Positions 27,505 to 40,164 of a DNA stretch of 52,500 nucleotides are shown piece by piece (the stretch's first letter is position 1; the number at the start of each line of letters is the position of its first letter). The translations under genes and the position numbers were made by a program. This DNA comes from Mesostigma viride (Eukaryota > Streptophyta > Mesostigmatophyceae > Mesostigmatales > Mesostigmataceae), in contig RPFO01000276.1 of the NCBI GenBank assembly GCA_009746045.1, positions 3,776,771-3,829,270 of the forward strand, in the 5' to 3' direction. The notes beneath the pieces are model-generated. The model had not been told where the DNA came from. It saw nothing but the letters and a program-made list of their open reading frames with translations, and did no database searches.

Positions 27505-28511
27505 TATGATCAGGTCTGGCTTTCAACACATTTGATATACATGATATATACAGGCATCTACACAGGGCAATCCCAGCAGAAAGCTGCTGTGACGAATGAA
27601 TTTTATCGCAATATTGCTAGCATAAGCCAATTTAATGTCAATGCCAGCACATGTTAGCGTTCGCACCCAGTTTATCTTCTTGTCAGCCTAAACTATCAGC
27701 ACTACCCGAATTCTAGGCTGTCCTTCCTGTACTGAAGGCGTCCTTCACATGCATTTCTACACCAGCTCAAACATGGCGCTGCTAAATTTGCGAGACTTAG
27801 ACACCTGAATGTGCCGATATCCCAGTAAGCAACGGCGCAGCCTAGGCATTGGCCTGGCAATCGCTCCCGCTTCTTGTGATCAGGGAATGCGGCTAATTTG
27901 GGGGTTGACAAACAAGCTAAGCAGCTTATGTGCAGCGAATTCTAAGCTAAAAACGAAGAAGGTAGTTGAGGGGACGTGGGTTTGCCCGAACGACACACTC
28001 TTATGTATTTCGTGAGTTTTATTTCCTACTTCTGTACTTCATGCTTCATGACGTGTCCGTCTGCATTACGTGATCAACGGTGGTATCTTCTGTCGTCCGC
28101 GCGAACCGCGAAGCGTCGCGTCGTCAAAAGGTGACAGTCTTCCTCTACATAGTTACAACTGGACAGTCACTGGACGCTGACGCATCCAGCCAAGCATCCC
28201 GAGAGTATCTCCTCAAACGTATGGTAGTACTTGCAAGCAGCCAAGCACGATTAAACGACGTCGCAAAAGGAAGGTTGATCGAGCAAAGCGCCACGCAGGC
28301 CCATCGAGGTGACGAGCCAGCGAGTGACGAGAGCAAACCCCGCGGGTGCACACAGGCAATAATGTCGGTATTCCCGTGACTCGCGACAACGACGTAATTG
28401 TCGCGCCCAGCGACGCCGGCATTTTATCAAGCATAGTTACACGGTACCCCGATGCCATTTGTTATTCCCTTTACTGCAGCTGAATAGTTGCAATACCAGA
28501 TATTCTTCTTC
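27505..28511. promoter_or_regulatory. Shared upstream region of two divergent genes
   Basis: The region between the ATG of the J-domain gene (27504, minus) and that of the desaturase gene (28512, plus) is about 1 kb and holds no convincing gene. It must contain both promoters and 5' UTRs. No clear TATA box or conserved box stands out; the quasi-palindrome of region 1 is absent. Confidence 0.5.
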
Positions 28512-31500
28512 ATGGCTGAGGTTCGGGGACGGTTCGGCGGGAAGCCATCCGCTAATGGAGGGCCGAGCAAGTATACACTGGCCGAGATTGCGGCTCATGA
28601 TTCCCCTACCGACTGCTGGCTGATTATCCGGGGCAAGGTCTACGATGTAACTGAGTGGTGGGTAATGCACTCAAGAATGCCGTTGTTATTAGGCAGAAGG
28701 GTTGCCGGTATAAGCTACAAACGCAGGAATATACAGTTTCGTGGTTGACTATCCTATCCTTGACGGAGAACTGTGTTCTGACTTAATACCTGCTGTTCTA
28801 ATGTGATGTCGCTCCCTAGAGCCGTATGTGTTTCTGGCTACTGTGGTGTAAGTAAGCGTGTGAATGTTTTATCCGTACTTCGAATACAGGCGCCCCGCCC
28901 GCCCGCTGTTCATCCTGCGAGCTAATGTCAAGGGCATTCTCCTACTTGTGTGTGTTCATACAAACGTCGTTTCGCCTTGTTTTAGTTGTAATAGATGCGC
29001 AGGGTTGCGATGTTCTTTATGCAGTCAGCCCCGGCGCCGCCCTCATAGAAGCCAGATACCAAGCAAAGGCAGATACCAGAGACTTATGTCAGCGTGACGA
29101 TTACTAGATAGCAAACACCTGGGCCTAGTGTTGCTTTCTATGAAAATGTATCATTTGGTTTCTTCACCAGACAGGAAAAATTTTCTTCACCTTCTGGTTC
29201 GCGGTGTATAGCTCGCTGTGATAGCATTATCTTTTATGTACCCTCTCCCTTGAATAATCTGGTCTGCACACCTTTTTCATAGGATGACCCTCCCGTACTC
29301 GACGCCTTCCACGTCAGCACGACCCTGTCTTACTCGGTGCCTTCCACATCAGCACTACCCTGTCTTACTCGGTGCCTTCCACATCAGCACGACCCTGTCT
29401 TACTCGGTGCCTTCCACATCAGCACGACCCTGTCTTACTCGGTGCCTTCCATATCCGCATGTTTTTCGGCGCATCGGTTCTCTATGGCCCCACTATTGGC
29501 CTGTGATGCACCCGCTTCTGCTTGCAACCCCTAATTGTTGGGGTTTTGATTTGCGGTATTGGTGCATGGCGCGCCATAGACAATTTAACAGAACATGCGG
29601 CACCAGCGAAGTTCCTTCTATAATAATCACGCAATGTCCACGCACACCGCACACAAACACAGCTGAACCCCACCCTGTCCACGTTTGGACAGTCCTCGCC
29701 TCTGCTGCACACTCCGGCTTGCCTGCTTGTGCTGGTGGGGCACATGTCCCATCGCACTTCAGTATGGTAAAAGCTGAGACTTTTGTTAGAAAACACCCGC
29801 CCCTTGCTTGATTGGCGCCTCCATGTCCTGACTGTATTCCTGCAACCTTTTTTTTATTTACTATCTGCGACCTGCCCCGATGATATTCCTGCACCCCACG
29901 ATAGCCAGGGAGGCATATCCTTTCCTCCTCGCACGCACCGGCAGAGCTTGAATCTCACACCTGCCATCTTCCCTATCGATCGATGCAGCGTTGGAATGGT
30001 ATCGCAATGCGACAAGACCTGTAAATGTGACGTAAACGCTGCCTGTCTGGTTGTCTGATGTGGAAATGTAAGTGGGTGCTATCTTAGTTTCGAATGCATG
30101 AAGGAGGGAATCGCCCCCACGGTTCCCTGGCTGCTTCCACTCGCTGGGTTTGATTGTGTTTCTGGCACACGCCCCCCGGGCACATGACGCTCTCCCTGTG
30201 CACCCCCTGGGTGCAGGGTCCCGAAGCACCCTGGGGGCGCCCTCATCTACGTGCGCGCGGGCTACGACTGCACGCAGATTTTTGACTCATACCACCCACT
30301 ATACGTCCGGTGAGTGTCAAGTGGCTTTGGGGGGTAAAGGAACTTGCCCTGACCCACACACTGTCCTACCATGTCTGCGTGGCGTCGGGTACCTGTTCAA
30401 GCAGTTCCAAGGTGCCTATGATCCGTTTTACTTTATGAAGGGATGCTTGCCGAAGCGTCCGTCCTCACTCTGCACGGAGAAAAGGAGGGGAAAGGGACCC
30501 TGGGCGGCATCCACCAGTGGCAGGTCGTAATTGGGCAAGTACCTGTGGTTCATTCAGTGGTGGCGCTCAGGTCATCATGGGGATGCGTGGTGGGCGGGAA
30601 TAGCGTGCGTGCTTAACTGGCCATGCTTTCACCCACATGAGAAATGCCCCCGCCCGTCTTACCATGGGACATCGGGTGCTCCCATGCCACACATGGATGT
30701 GAGAAGGGGATGCGACCAGGATGATGGACGTGCAACCATCATGGCCCTGGCGCTCGTCAGTCTGCATGGCCCCGCTTTATGCGGGAGCTGTGTGGTCCGT
30801 CCCCTGTTTAATCCTAGCACCTGCACCTGTCGCAAAGCATCCTTTGGCTCTTGTTCATGCATCGTCAGCTTTACTGCCTGCATGTCCTTCACAAGGGCTG
30901 TGCCGTCACGCAACAATACGTGGGAAAAGGGCTGCCTTGGTTGATACGTGCATCCATGTCTCAGATTTGGGCAGCTAGCGTTTTCGCGTTTGTTGCTTTC
31001 TGACGACAATCTATGTCTAAAGCATGTGCTTCACGCTTGTGGGGCATGCCATCGCGCAGCAAAGTGTTGGACAAGTACTGCATCGGCGAGGTGGACGCGG
31101 ACAAGGGGGCACCCCCTGCGCCACCAGGTGGCCTCGCCCCGCTTCTCCACTACGCGGACGAGGAGGAGGAGGACTTCTACTTCTCGCTCAAGCGCAAGGT
31201 GGAGGCCTACCTGAAGCAGAACAAGGTGCGTCAGGCATGTTGGCGAGCACATGTGAACGGGTGGTCCGCCTCTTTGTGTTCGGTGGCCGTGCAGGGCCGC
31301 TCTCTGCTCACCTCCGTTGCCTGGCAGCTACTAGCTTACCAGAAGTGGTCTGCATGTCCAGGTTTTGGGTGGGAGGTGGACTGTGCTCTATCAACCGTAC
31401 AAGCGTCTTTTTGTAAATCAGGGCACGTACTTCGCACTGCCTTCGCATGTTGCGGCACTGTGTGAAGGTTTGTGGTTTAATGGAGTCACCTCACATCTGG

Positions 31501-34500
31501 ACCACCTGGCAGCCACCTGGCCCCCCCAGTTGGCGACAGAAGCAAAGGGGCCCCTCAGGAGCTGGGGTGACATGTACAGTCCTACCCTCTTAGCCGTAGG
31601 ACGGTGGTAGTGACAACTAAACTTGTGTGGACGCGAGGGAGGCCCAGCCGTGAGGTTGATCCCGTAGAGCGGATTCGAGGCCTGTGTGGATTGCATGTCG
31701 TTCACTGCCATCGGGGTGCGATTAATGCTGCATTTTATGACTCTTAACTTCATAAGGATGTACACCCGTTTATTTACACTTTTGGAAAAGAAATACTCGT
31801 GGGCTCGCGGCTATGCCTGCCGTGATCTGATCCACACACTGGATATAGAACGTCTCATGGCCCTCTGACGCTCCCCCCCCACCCCCCTCTGACCCTGGCC
31901 CCCCAACCGCATGTGCTCTTCTCCCCGCTGCGTCCCTGCCCAGATCAACCCTCGCTTCTCGTTCCAGATGTACGTCAAGACGGCCGTCATCCTGGGCTCG
32001 CTGGTCCCCTCCTACTACGGCGCCTTCTACGCCTTCTCCTCGCTGCTGCCCTCGCTGCTCTGCGCGCTCACATTCGGGTTCATGGCGGCCGAGGTCGGCG
32101 TCTCCATCATGCACGATGCCAACCACGGTGTGTGTGGGCACAGTAATGTGGCGTGAGGTTAAAAGTATACGCGTGGGCAGTGTGGGCGGTGGGCGTGGTA
32201 TTGTCCATCATGCAGGATACCGACCACGGCGCGGATGCAAGCAGTGCAGGGGGAGGACTGTCGGTATCTGCATCTGGGCATGTGTGTGAATGTGTTTGTG
32301 GGTGGATAGCGTAGGGGTGGGCGGAGTTGGGTGGAGGTGGGTGGGGCCCACCCTGTGCGCATGTGTGTGTGCTAGTGGCGCATGTTGGTGTCTCTCCTTG
32401 CCTGTGGAATGTGAAGTGCTGTTGCCATCTTTATCGCAGCACGTGCCATACCCGACTGTGATGGGGCCCGTGTGAGCTTGTCGGACTGGGCTTGCGCATC
32501 CACTTGTGGACTTCAAGGGCGGCGCAATGTTGCCGCTGGTTCCTAGCAGTAATTGCCGCTGGCTAGTAACAGTCATCAGAGAGGACGCTAGACTGGCGGC
32601 AGTCCGTCCTGGGGCCCACGTGGCTGCATTAGCAAACGTTGACAAGGGCAGTTGCTGTGAAATTTCTCTCAAGTCTGGCCTTAGTCGGTTGGCTAGCGTG
32701 CTAGCGACTAGGTGTCCATTTCCGCTGGGCACTGGGCATGGTACATGAGGGCTGCGCGTCCCTTCTTTCCTTTTCTTTGGATTTCTTTCCTTTTCTTTGG
32801 TCGCCCCCTGCCCTGGTGGCGACCGGGGTTTGGTCGCCCCCTGCCCATATGCTTCTGATTGTTTTCTGCTTCCCTTCTCGTCTCTTTCCTCCACCTTCCC
32901 ACCACGTGTCCCGTTCTTACCTTTCCCACGTCATCGCCCCGTTGCCATCTTTCCCACGTCGTGCCCCGTTCCCCGCGCAGGCTCCTACTCGCGCAGGAAC
33001 GTGCTCACGTACCTGATGAGCGCGACGCTGGACCTGGTGGGGGCCAGCAGGTGAGGGGCAGTGGGGAAGGGGGGAGAAAGAGAGGCATCATGCGGCGGAC
33101 GCAGCGGAGGGGGGCGGTGAAGGGAAGCGGAGCAATCCAGGGAAGGGGCGATGATGGTCAAACAAGGGAAAGGAAAAACACCTGACTTTTGGGGGGAGTG
33201 TGACGCCATGACCAGTGACCGTGCCCCAATGGCCGTGCGCGTGTTGTATGTATTTTTATAGTATTGCGTTTGCGGATCACATTGTGTTTTATAAATTACA
33301 TTTGTGGATCACGGAAGGCCCTTTGTGAAAGGTCCTTGCCGACATCACGAGAGACCCTTGCTGACATTACGAGAGACCCTTGATGGCATCACGTCGGCAT
33401 GCCGCCGGGACATCGGGTGCCGGGAATGCATGAGGCATATCATGTAGGCGCACATCCTTTCGCGTACGCGCCACGGTTCATGTTTGTGCCAGGAGCACAC
33501 AAAGTCGCGCCCCCCCCCCCCCCCCCCCTCCCCGACGCTCGCTTGTATGGCGACGCCTGCGCGCGTGTGTTGTTGTTGCAGGAAGGTGCCCTGCTGCCCT
33601 CACCTGCATGGGGCGAGCCTTATACTCGAGGTATTGGGAGGTTGAGCATGCCAGAGAAACGGTGGTTTAGTGACTTTAACCTTTAGGCAGTACGCTGCTG
33701 CTGCTGCTGCTGCCATTGTTGGCATTGTGCTGTATGCTGTGTGCTAATGCTGCATGGTGTTGTTGCGTGTCACACCACCGTGCCTTGCCACATCTCCCTC
33801 CGTCAAAACTGCGCTGAAATCGGTACTGCACGCGGCTGCGGGTGCCGTGTGCCGGCATGCGCATCTGGTGGCGGCGCATCGCTGATGGGTGTGGCGGGCG
33901 TCCGCGTTTGCCAGCTTTATGTGGAGGCAGCAGCATGTGGTGGGACACCACGCATACACCAACGTGGACGGGCGCGACCCAGACATACGTGAGTGCATAT
34001 TTGTTCGTTAATAGAGTATGGCTGATGTGTTGTCTCATGGATCTTTCCCTGGCGCGTTGTCTCATGGATCTTTCCCTGGCGCGTTGTCTCATGGATCGAT
34101 CGCGCGCGTTGCCTCATGGATCCATCCCTGGTGTGTTGTCTCATTGGTCGTATCACGAGTATGTTTTCTCGAACACATCATCATCGGCAGTTTATAAGTC
34201 CCACCACCTGGGCTGGAAAGGAGCACTGTGCTGGCCCGGTGTTGGCATTTTGGGAGCTGGTGTCTCTTTTTTTGCTTGACAACTTGGGACCACGTGGCGC
34301 GCGTGTGCTTGTCATTGGCGTCCCACGGGCATGCGTTCGGCATGTCGCTGGGCATCTCTTTCGCGTTGCGTAGCGCGCTGCTGGCGGTGTGTTGACGCGG
34401 CGTTTGCCGATGGGACTTGTTCGCGTGGTTGTTGGATGGCCGTGTGCGGCCCCCTGTGGCCCTCACCCTCACCCACGCGTGCAGGTGTGAAGGACCCAGA

Positions 34501-37500
34501 CGTGCGTCGTGTGACCAAGGCACAACCCTGGCAGCCCTACCACGTATACCAGGTGTGTGCGCGTGTGCGAGAATTATATGCACGCTCCACCAACCCATGC
34601 CCAAGACGTCGCGTCCACCACAGATGCCATCCGCAAGAGATTGCGTGCACGCATCACTGGCCCCACACACGGCGGCTACGGCGGGCCTGCTGTGGGTTGC
34701 CAAACATGGCGCATGGCCATGTGCACAGCGTGTTGCGCAGGGCTGATGAGGCCTGGGTCAAATGCCAGTGTCTGTGTTTTGGTTGCCGATAAGATAAGCT
34801 TGGGGTCCTGCAGGTCTGGGAGGTGGCGACCCCCACAGAAATGTGCAGGGGGTGATTATGCAGCTACGAAGTGCAGGCTGCAGGCCGTCTGCTACCTGAC
34901 TGCTGCCATGGCTGACCGTCCCACCTTTCCTGGGATGACGCTTTGCCGTCGCCTGGTGCGTGCTACTGTGGTGTTGTTGGCACTCCCTTGGGATTGTTTT
35001 GGCTCGTCGGCGTTTTTTCTGCGTTTGACGGAAAGAAGGGGCATTCGTGGGTCCTTGGTATCGAAGCGACCCAGTGGCCGGGGCTTTAGGGAACTCTGAA
35101 CGGCATATGCATGGCGGTGATCGGATGGCATGCTCTCATACTAGCCATGACAAGGGTTCGGCAACTTGATGAGGCGGCCCATGGCTGGCAACGTCACGCA
35201 TCCACATCTTCCCCTGGTGGCAGCGCTGACAAAGCCAGTTGTGACATCTAGCATACCTGGTGGCGTTGTCTTCTGACACTGCACGGGTGCCTGCTGGGAT
35301 GTGGCGTGTGCTGGCGATCGGGGTGTTGTGCCTGTGCCGCAGCACTTGTACCTGGGCTTCCTCTACGGCCTGCTCGCGCTCAAGAGCATTGTGGCCGATG
35401 ACTTCATGGCATACTTCAAAGGCCACATCGGCAGGTGAGTTAGCCGGGGGAGAGTCGTAGGGAAAGCCTTGAGACAGGTGGCAACATGAGTGGACCAGCA
35501 GATCATGAGAAACACTTATTGGGATGTCGTCGTTCTTGCGGCCGCCACGCCTCCCTGTGTGCAGCCAGCGGCATGCGATCCAAGTCGGCCCCCTCCAGAA
35601 ACCTTAACGCTTAAACTCTACACCCTGATCCCTGAACTCTAAACCCTACACCCTTAACCCTGAACCCCAACCCCTAAACTCGAAACCCGAAACCCCAGCC
35701 GATTGGCATGATCCAGGGTTGCTGTGTGCCAGGATGACGGTCCACCCTGGAATCCAGAGGGTCGCAAGGCAGAACGCTACCCTGGGGCCATTTTCCGAGG
35801 CATAGGAGCACGCTTGCACCAGTGGCTGATGTCACGGCACAGCTTCCATGCCATAGCTGTTGGGGCCGGATGCGTCTGCCTGTCGCTGGCAGCTTTTTCG
35901 CTGCTGCGGATCACCATGTGGGTTGGATGGTGTCATCGTCTCTCCCAGTTTCCTGGCCTGACATGTCCGCGACCCTTCACGGGCTGGTGCTGACAAATCG
36001 GCCAGGCAGCGCATTCCTGGCCATGCAGGCATGCTGTGGTGGTGGTGAGGGCCAGCACTTCTCGTGAGTGCAAGCCGCCTTGCAACCGTCACGGACCGCA
36101 AGTGTGTCCCACTCCAGGGGGTCCAGCCATGCCAGGCGTGTATGGCATGCCAGGCGTGTATGGCATGCCAAGGCGTGTATGGGCCTTGTCTTCCCACACG
36201 CCCGCCGCCCCTTGTCGGTCCCGGTGCTCGCGTTTCCGACGTGCAGCATGTGTGTGCCACCCCCTCCATGCCAGGCCCCACTTGCCAATCCCTAGTTGCC
36301 ACGTACCCCATGCCACCTGTCACACATGCACCAGGGCACCCCCGGCATGTCTAGCAGTGCCTGTGACATGTCCGTACGGTGCATAGCGAGCACCGTACAT
36401 CGTGCTCACTCTACACAGCGCTCAGCGTATGCAGCACTCACTGCACTATGGCTCATCTCGTCCCATGTGTTGCATCCCTTTTGTGGCGTCCCCTGTGTGG
36501 AATCGTCGGTGTCGCAACTGTTGTGTGCGGGGCATCTCTCTGACTGCGCGCATGTGCATGTGCGTGTCTTGTTCATTGCGCTGCGTGTGCATGTGTGTGT
36601 CCTGTGCACTGCGCTGCCTGTGCATGTGCGTGCCCTGTCCACTGCGCTGCCTGTGCGGCGCGTGCGCGAGCAGTGTGCGTGTGGCGCGCATGACCGCACT
36701 GGAGACCGCCATTTTCTTCGGGGGTAAAGCATTCTACGCCGCGTACATGGTCGCCGCGCCGCTGCTCTGGAGCCGGCACGACTTGCTCCGGCTGGTGCTG
36801 CTCTTCATCAGCCTGCAGGTGTGGCTCGAGAGCTCATTATAACGGGGGAGGGGGGTGGAAATGTGGGGTTGGGGGGGGGGAAGGGGAAGGGGGAGAGCTA
36901 ATCTATTTGATCTGTTCGTGGGGGCCTTGTGTTTTTTTCCCTTTTTTTTTTCAATTAATGGGCTGTGTATGCGCTGCAGGCCTGTAACACGCATGCGTGA
37001 GCCACATTCGGCCATGTGTATCTCCATGCATGAAGACCCTCCCCCAACGCTGACCTGTCATGCCACGGCCCCACCCATCCTCTCCACATTGGTTTACACG
37101 CAGATCCTCTCCACATTTACTTACACCTAGAAACTCTCCGCATGTCGTCAACCTGCGCCCGCAACCGCCCACAACCGCCCACGCACCCGCGTTTGTGTTC
37201 CCACGGCCCCCTCGCCAGCTCATCACGGGTTGGACCCTGGCGCTCATGTTCCAGGTGGCGCACGTCACGCCGGACGTGGCCTACCCCCAGGCACTGCCCG
37301 CCGGCACCAACCGCCAGAAGGTCGCCATGGGCTGGGCCGCCGCGCAGGTGGCCACCACTGCCGACTTCTGCCGCGGGTCCTGGCTGTGGATGCACATCAG
37401 CGGGGGCCTCAGCTACCAGGTGAGTGTGGGTCCCTGGCCCTTGCGGGGCCCTGCCTTGCCATCGCTCAGCTGCCGGGTGAGCCCTGGCTTTGTGGAGGAA

Positions 37501-39370
37501 GCGGGCGGCTTCCTTATCCTGGCGCCCCGGCTCTGGTAGGCTCTGGTAGGCTCTGGTAGGCTCTGGTAGGCTCTGGTAGGCTCTGCTAGGCTCTGCTAGG
37601 CTCTGCTAGGCTCTGCTAGGCTCTGGTAGGCTCTGGTAGGCTCTGGTAGGTGGCTAGCTCGCGATTATGGGTACACAATGAGTTGATGGAAATGGGCCAG
37701 AGTCGGTGCCCTGATATGGAGGGGGGGGGGGGCTGAATTGTTGAGGCGTGGCAGGCTTTGGTGAAACCAGAGGGACGTTACACCCTGGTCAGCCACGCTG
37801 TACAGGTGTTTGAAATGTAAATAAGAAGAATGATACCCCCCCCCCCTCCGCCCCGCCCCCCCCCCGCTCCCTCTGCGGTTAATTACCACCCATCCAGGGC
37901 ACGCCTCATCGAATAAAATCTAAGAATATAGGAAACTAGGGAATCGGGTACAATAGGCGAGTGCTAACTGTGAGCTGATGAATACCTGGGGGGCGTCAAC
38001 TGTTTGCGCGCTGTTTGTTTAGGGAAAACAGGGCGCTTGTCGCTGGCGCGCCCCGCCATCATCCCTGCCGTTATCCCGCCCGTCCTCCCCCTGCTCTTGT
38101 GAGGAGCCTTGATGTGGAGGTGTCTGATCAGTTGTAGTCACTCCGCAGGTTGACCGGTCAGTTCCCTAGTAATACGAAGGGCAGGCGGGTGGTAAGTTGA
38201 TGATAGGGAGCATGTTCGCCCAGGCTAGCGGGCACTATGTGAGGAATAGGATGCTCTTTCCCAGCGCTGAAAGAGCCTGGACTTGTTTCTTAGTGGACTG
38301 TCCTTTTCGTGGTTCTGTTTCTCCTTTCCCTTGTAAGTGCTTTTGCGCCCCTGTTTCCAAGACACTGTGTGCTGATGCCCCTGTATGACCGGATCGTCCT
38401 GCCACCGGTGCCCACATCATGCCACCCACGTGTGTGTTGCCATGGCCCAGATCGAGCACCACTTGTTCCCTGGCGTCTGCCACGTGCACTACCCAGCCAT
38501 CAGCGGCATCGTAGAGGAGACGTGCAAGGAGTTCAACGTACCATACTTCTCCTACCCATCGGTACGCGCCCACCCCCTTTGCTTTAATGCTCTAAGACCA
38601 TGTCTCACGTCCTTGCCGTGCGCTCTGTCTAGGCACTCAACAGATGCTGTCAGCTTACTAGCTCAAATTGCAGGCCTTGGGATGACTAGGGATGGCCGGA
38701 TTGTAGAATGGGCAATAAAGGGCCAGAGGTTTCCCCCATTGTTTTTCATGCGTGCAGGTTGAATGCTTTGCGGCACTGCTAGCAGGCATGTGCCGCATCC
38801 TGCTGAGCCTTGGCCACTTACGTTTTTTCCCCGATCTGTTCCCTTGTGGACATTGCATCTGGCAGAAACTGCCTTTGACATCAGCCAAAGTTGCGTAGTG
38901 TCTGGGGGCATGGTGTCTGGTATGGGCACATGAGAGCCGTGACTTGTCCTGAGATGCAGTTTATCCTTGGGTCAAATGAAGCCACTGGGTGTGTCGGTGG
39001 CAGGTGGCATGTATAGTGGCTTTCTCACCGCAGCATAATTGCCACTGACACATGGTGGGGCATGCTCTCCTCAGTCAGTATCACGACTTCTATGTCTGGT
39101 TAGGGGGGTTTCTGTTTTTCATCCATGCATGCCGTACTTTTTAGTGACGGGCTGCTGATTTTTTCCCCTCTGATCAATAGAACATGCTTGGGCCTTGCTT
39201 CCGGCTCCGCCTGGCCTTACAGCTATCGGCTCAAAACTTGTCTCTTGTTGCCACCTTTTTCGGTTATGGGTGTTGATATGATGCTACAGTTTTGGGTGGC
39301 GCTGAAGGCCCATTTCAAGCACCTGCAGATGACGGGCGCCACTGCCGGGGATCTGAGGCTGGAGGGTTGA
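28512..39370 (+). CDS. Cytochrome b5-fusion front-end fatty acid desaturase, twelve exons, 476 aa
   Basis: Exons: 28512-28657, 30217-30309, 31060-31225, 31944-32127, 32981-33050, 33915-33988, 34485-34552, 35343-35434, 36674-36818, 37219-37419, 38451-38561 and 39290-39370. All have GT-AG borders and matching phases, giving exactly 477 codons with the stop. Residues 15-90 are a cytochrome b5 domain with the haem motif HPGG (53-56). The three histidine boxes of membrane desaturases are HDANH (192-196), HVVGHH (227-232) and QIEHH (413-417), the Gln being typical of front-end enzymes. Hydrophobic segments lie between them. The enzyme introduces a double bond between an existing one and the carboxyl end of a polyunsaturated acyl chain in the ER, taking electrons through its b5 domain. 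DCTQIFDSYHP, WRQQHVVGHHAYTN and RVKDPDVRRVTK resemble green-algal delta-5 desaturases as I remember them; delta-6 cannot be excluded. Start chosen at MAEVRG. Confidence 0.9.
29306..29460 (+). repeat. 35-bp minisatellite in desaturase intron 1
   Basis: Four units of a 35-bp sequence (CTTCCACATCAGCACGACCC followed by TGTCTTACTCGGTGC) plus a partial fifth lie in tandem, with few differences, so the expansion is recent. Confidence 0.9.
34015..34145 (+). repeat. ~27-bp minisatellite in desaturase intron 6
   Basis: Repeats of TTGTCTCATGGATC followed by TTTCCCTGGCGCG or variants, about five units, some shortened. Confidence 0.8.
35600..35700 (+). repeat. Degenerate plant-type telomere-like repeat in desaturase intron 8
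   Basis: Irregular units such as CTAAACCCTACACCCTTAACCCTGAACCCC, CCCCTAAACTC and GAAACCCGAAACCCC resemble a worn (CCCTAAA)n array. The array is only about 100 bp and is intronic. Confidence 0.65.
36130..36665 (+). repeat. Short tandem repeats in desaturase intron 8
   Basis: Three units of ATGCCAGGCGTGTATGGC lie at about 36129-36182, and a GT/GC-rich set of about 33-bp units (TGCGCTGCCTGTGCATGTGCG variants) at about 36575-36660, just before the 3' splice site of exon 9. Confidence 0.75.
37531..37650 (+). repeat. Decamer repeat CTCTGGTAGG, twelve copies, in desaturase intron 10
   Basis: Twelve perfect-length copies, eight with GGT and four with GCT at the centre. This is a very regular, recent array about 110 bp after the 5' splice site. 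Confidence 0.95.
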
Positions 39371-39866
39371 ATTGTGCTTATGGCTAGATGTGCTTGGCGT
39401 ATGCTTAGTTATACCTAGGTTGTCTCCTTGATACTTAGGTTCAAAAATTATTTATACAGCATTTTGGGGGGGTGCAGACGCTTGCATCGACAACGATAAC
39501 TTGTGGACCAATGGTCCGCATTTCGGGATGTCGGCAATGAGAAGGTTATTGGATCTGCCTGCCCGCCTGCTCATTTCATACGCCCCCACCCTCCAGAGTT
39601 AGAATTCTTCCGTAGAACCAGCTGTCATGCCATGATGCACTTAATGTCTGGACACTTGTAAACCTTGCGTGCTTTTGCACACCTGCATGTCACAGCCTAA
39701 AGTATTCTTGGAAAACAACTGACGCTAGGAGCCCTGCTAGTATCGAGTAAACCAGCTAGTGTGCAGACCTAGTGACATCCATGCAGCGGTTTCACACAAG
39801 ATGACGTGCAGCGACTACTCTACAACACAATTTAGCTTGTGGTAATGCGCGCATAACGCCTGTTAA
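39371..39866 (+). other. Desaturase 3' flank
   Basis: No gene is seen. TGTAA, the usual chlorophyte polyadenylation signal, occurs at about 39657 (CTTGTAAACC), 290 bases after the stop, and is a plausible end of the transcript. Confidence 0.4.
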
Positions 39867-40164
39867 CCCGTGTTTTTTTTACAACGCGATACATCGCGTT
39901 GTAAGGTTAGAACGCGATGTATCGCATTGTAATCTCACACGTGGCAGACACAGTAGATACGAGATTTTCGGTCTGAAACTCGGTGGACGGACTCCCTACA
40001 TCCCGTAGAACTCAAGAAAAAATCCTGGTATTTTTTGGAATTTTTTTGTGACAGCTGCAAACAAATATGAACCATTGAAATCAGTCATTTTCGCGGTCCT
40101 GTAGATTAGTTAGGCTTAGCCGCGCATGTACGCCCATAATGGCGGCCCCCATGGATGATTGAAT

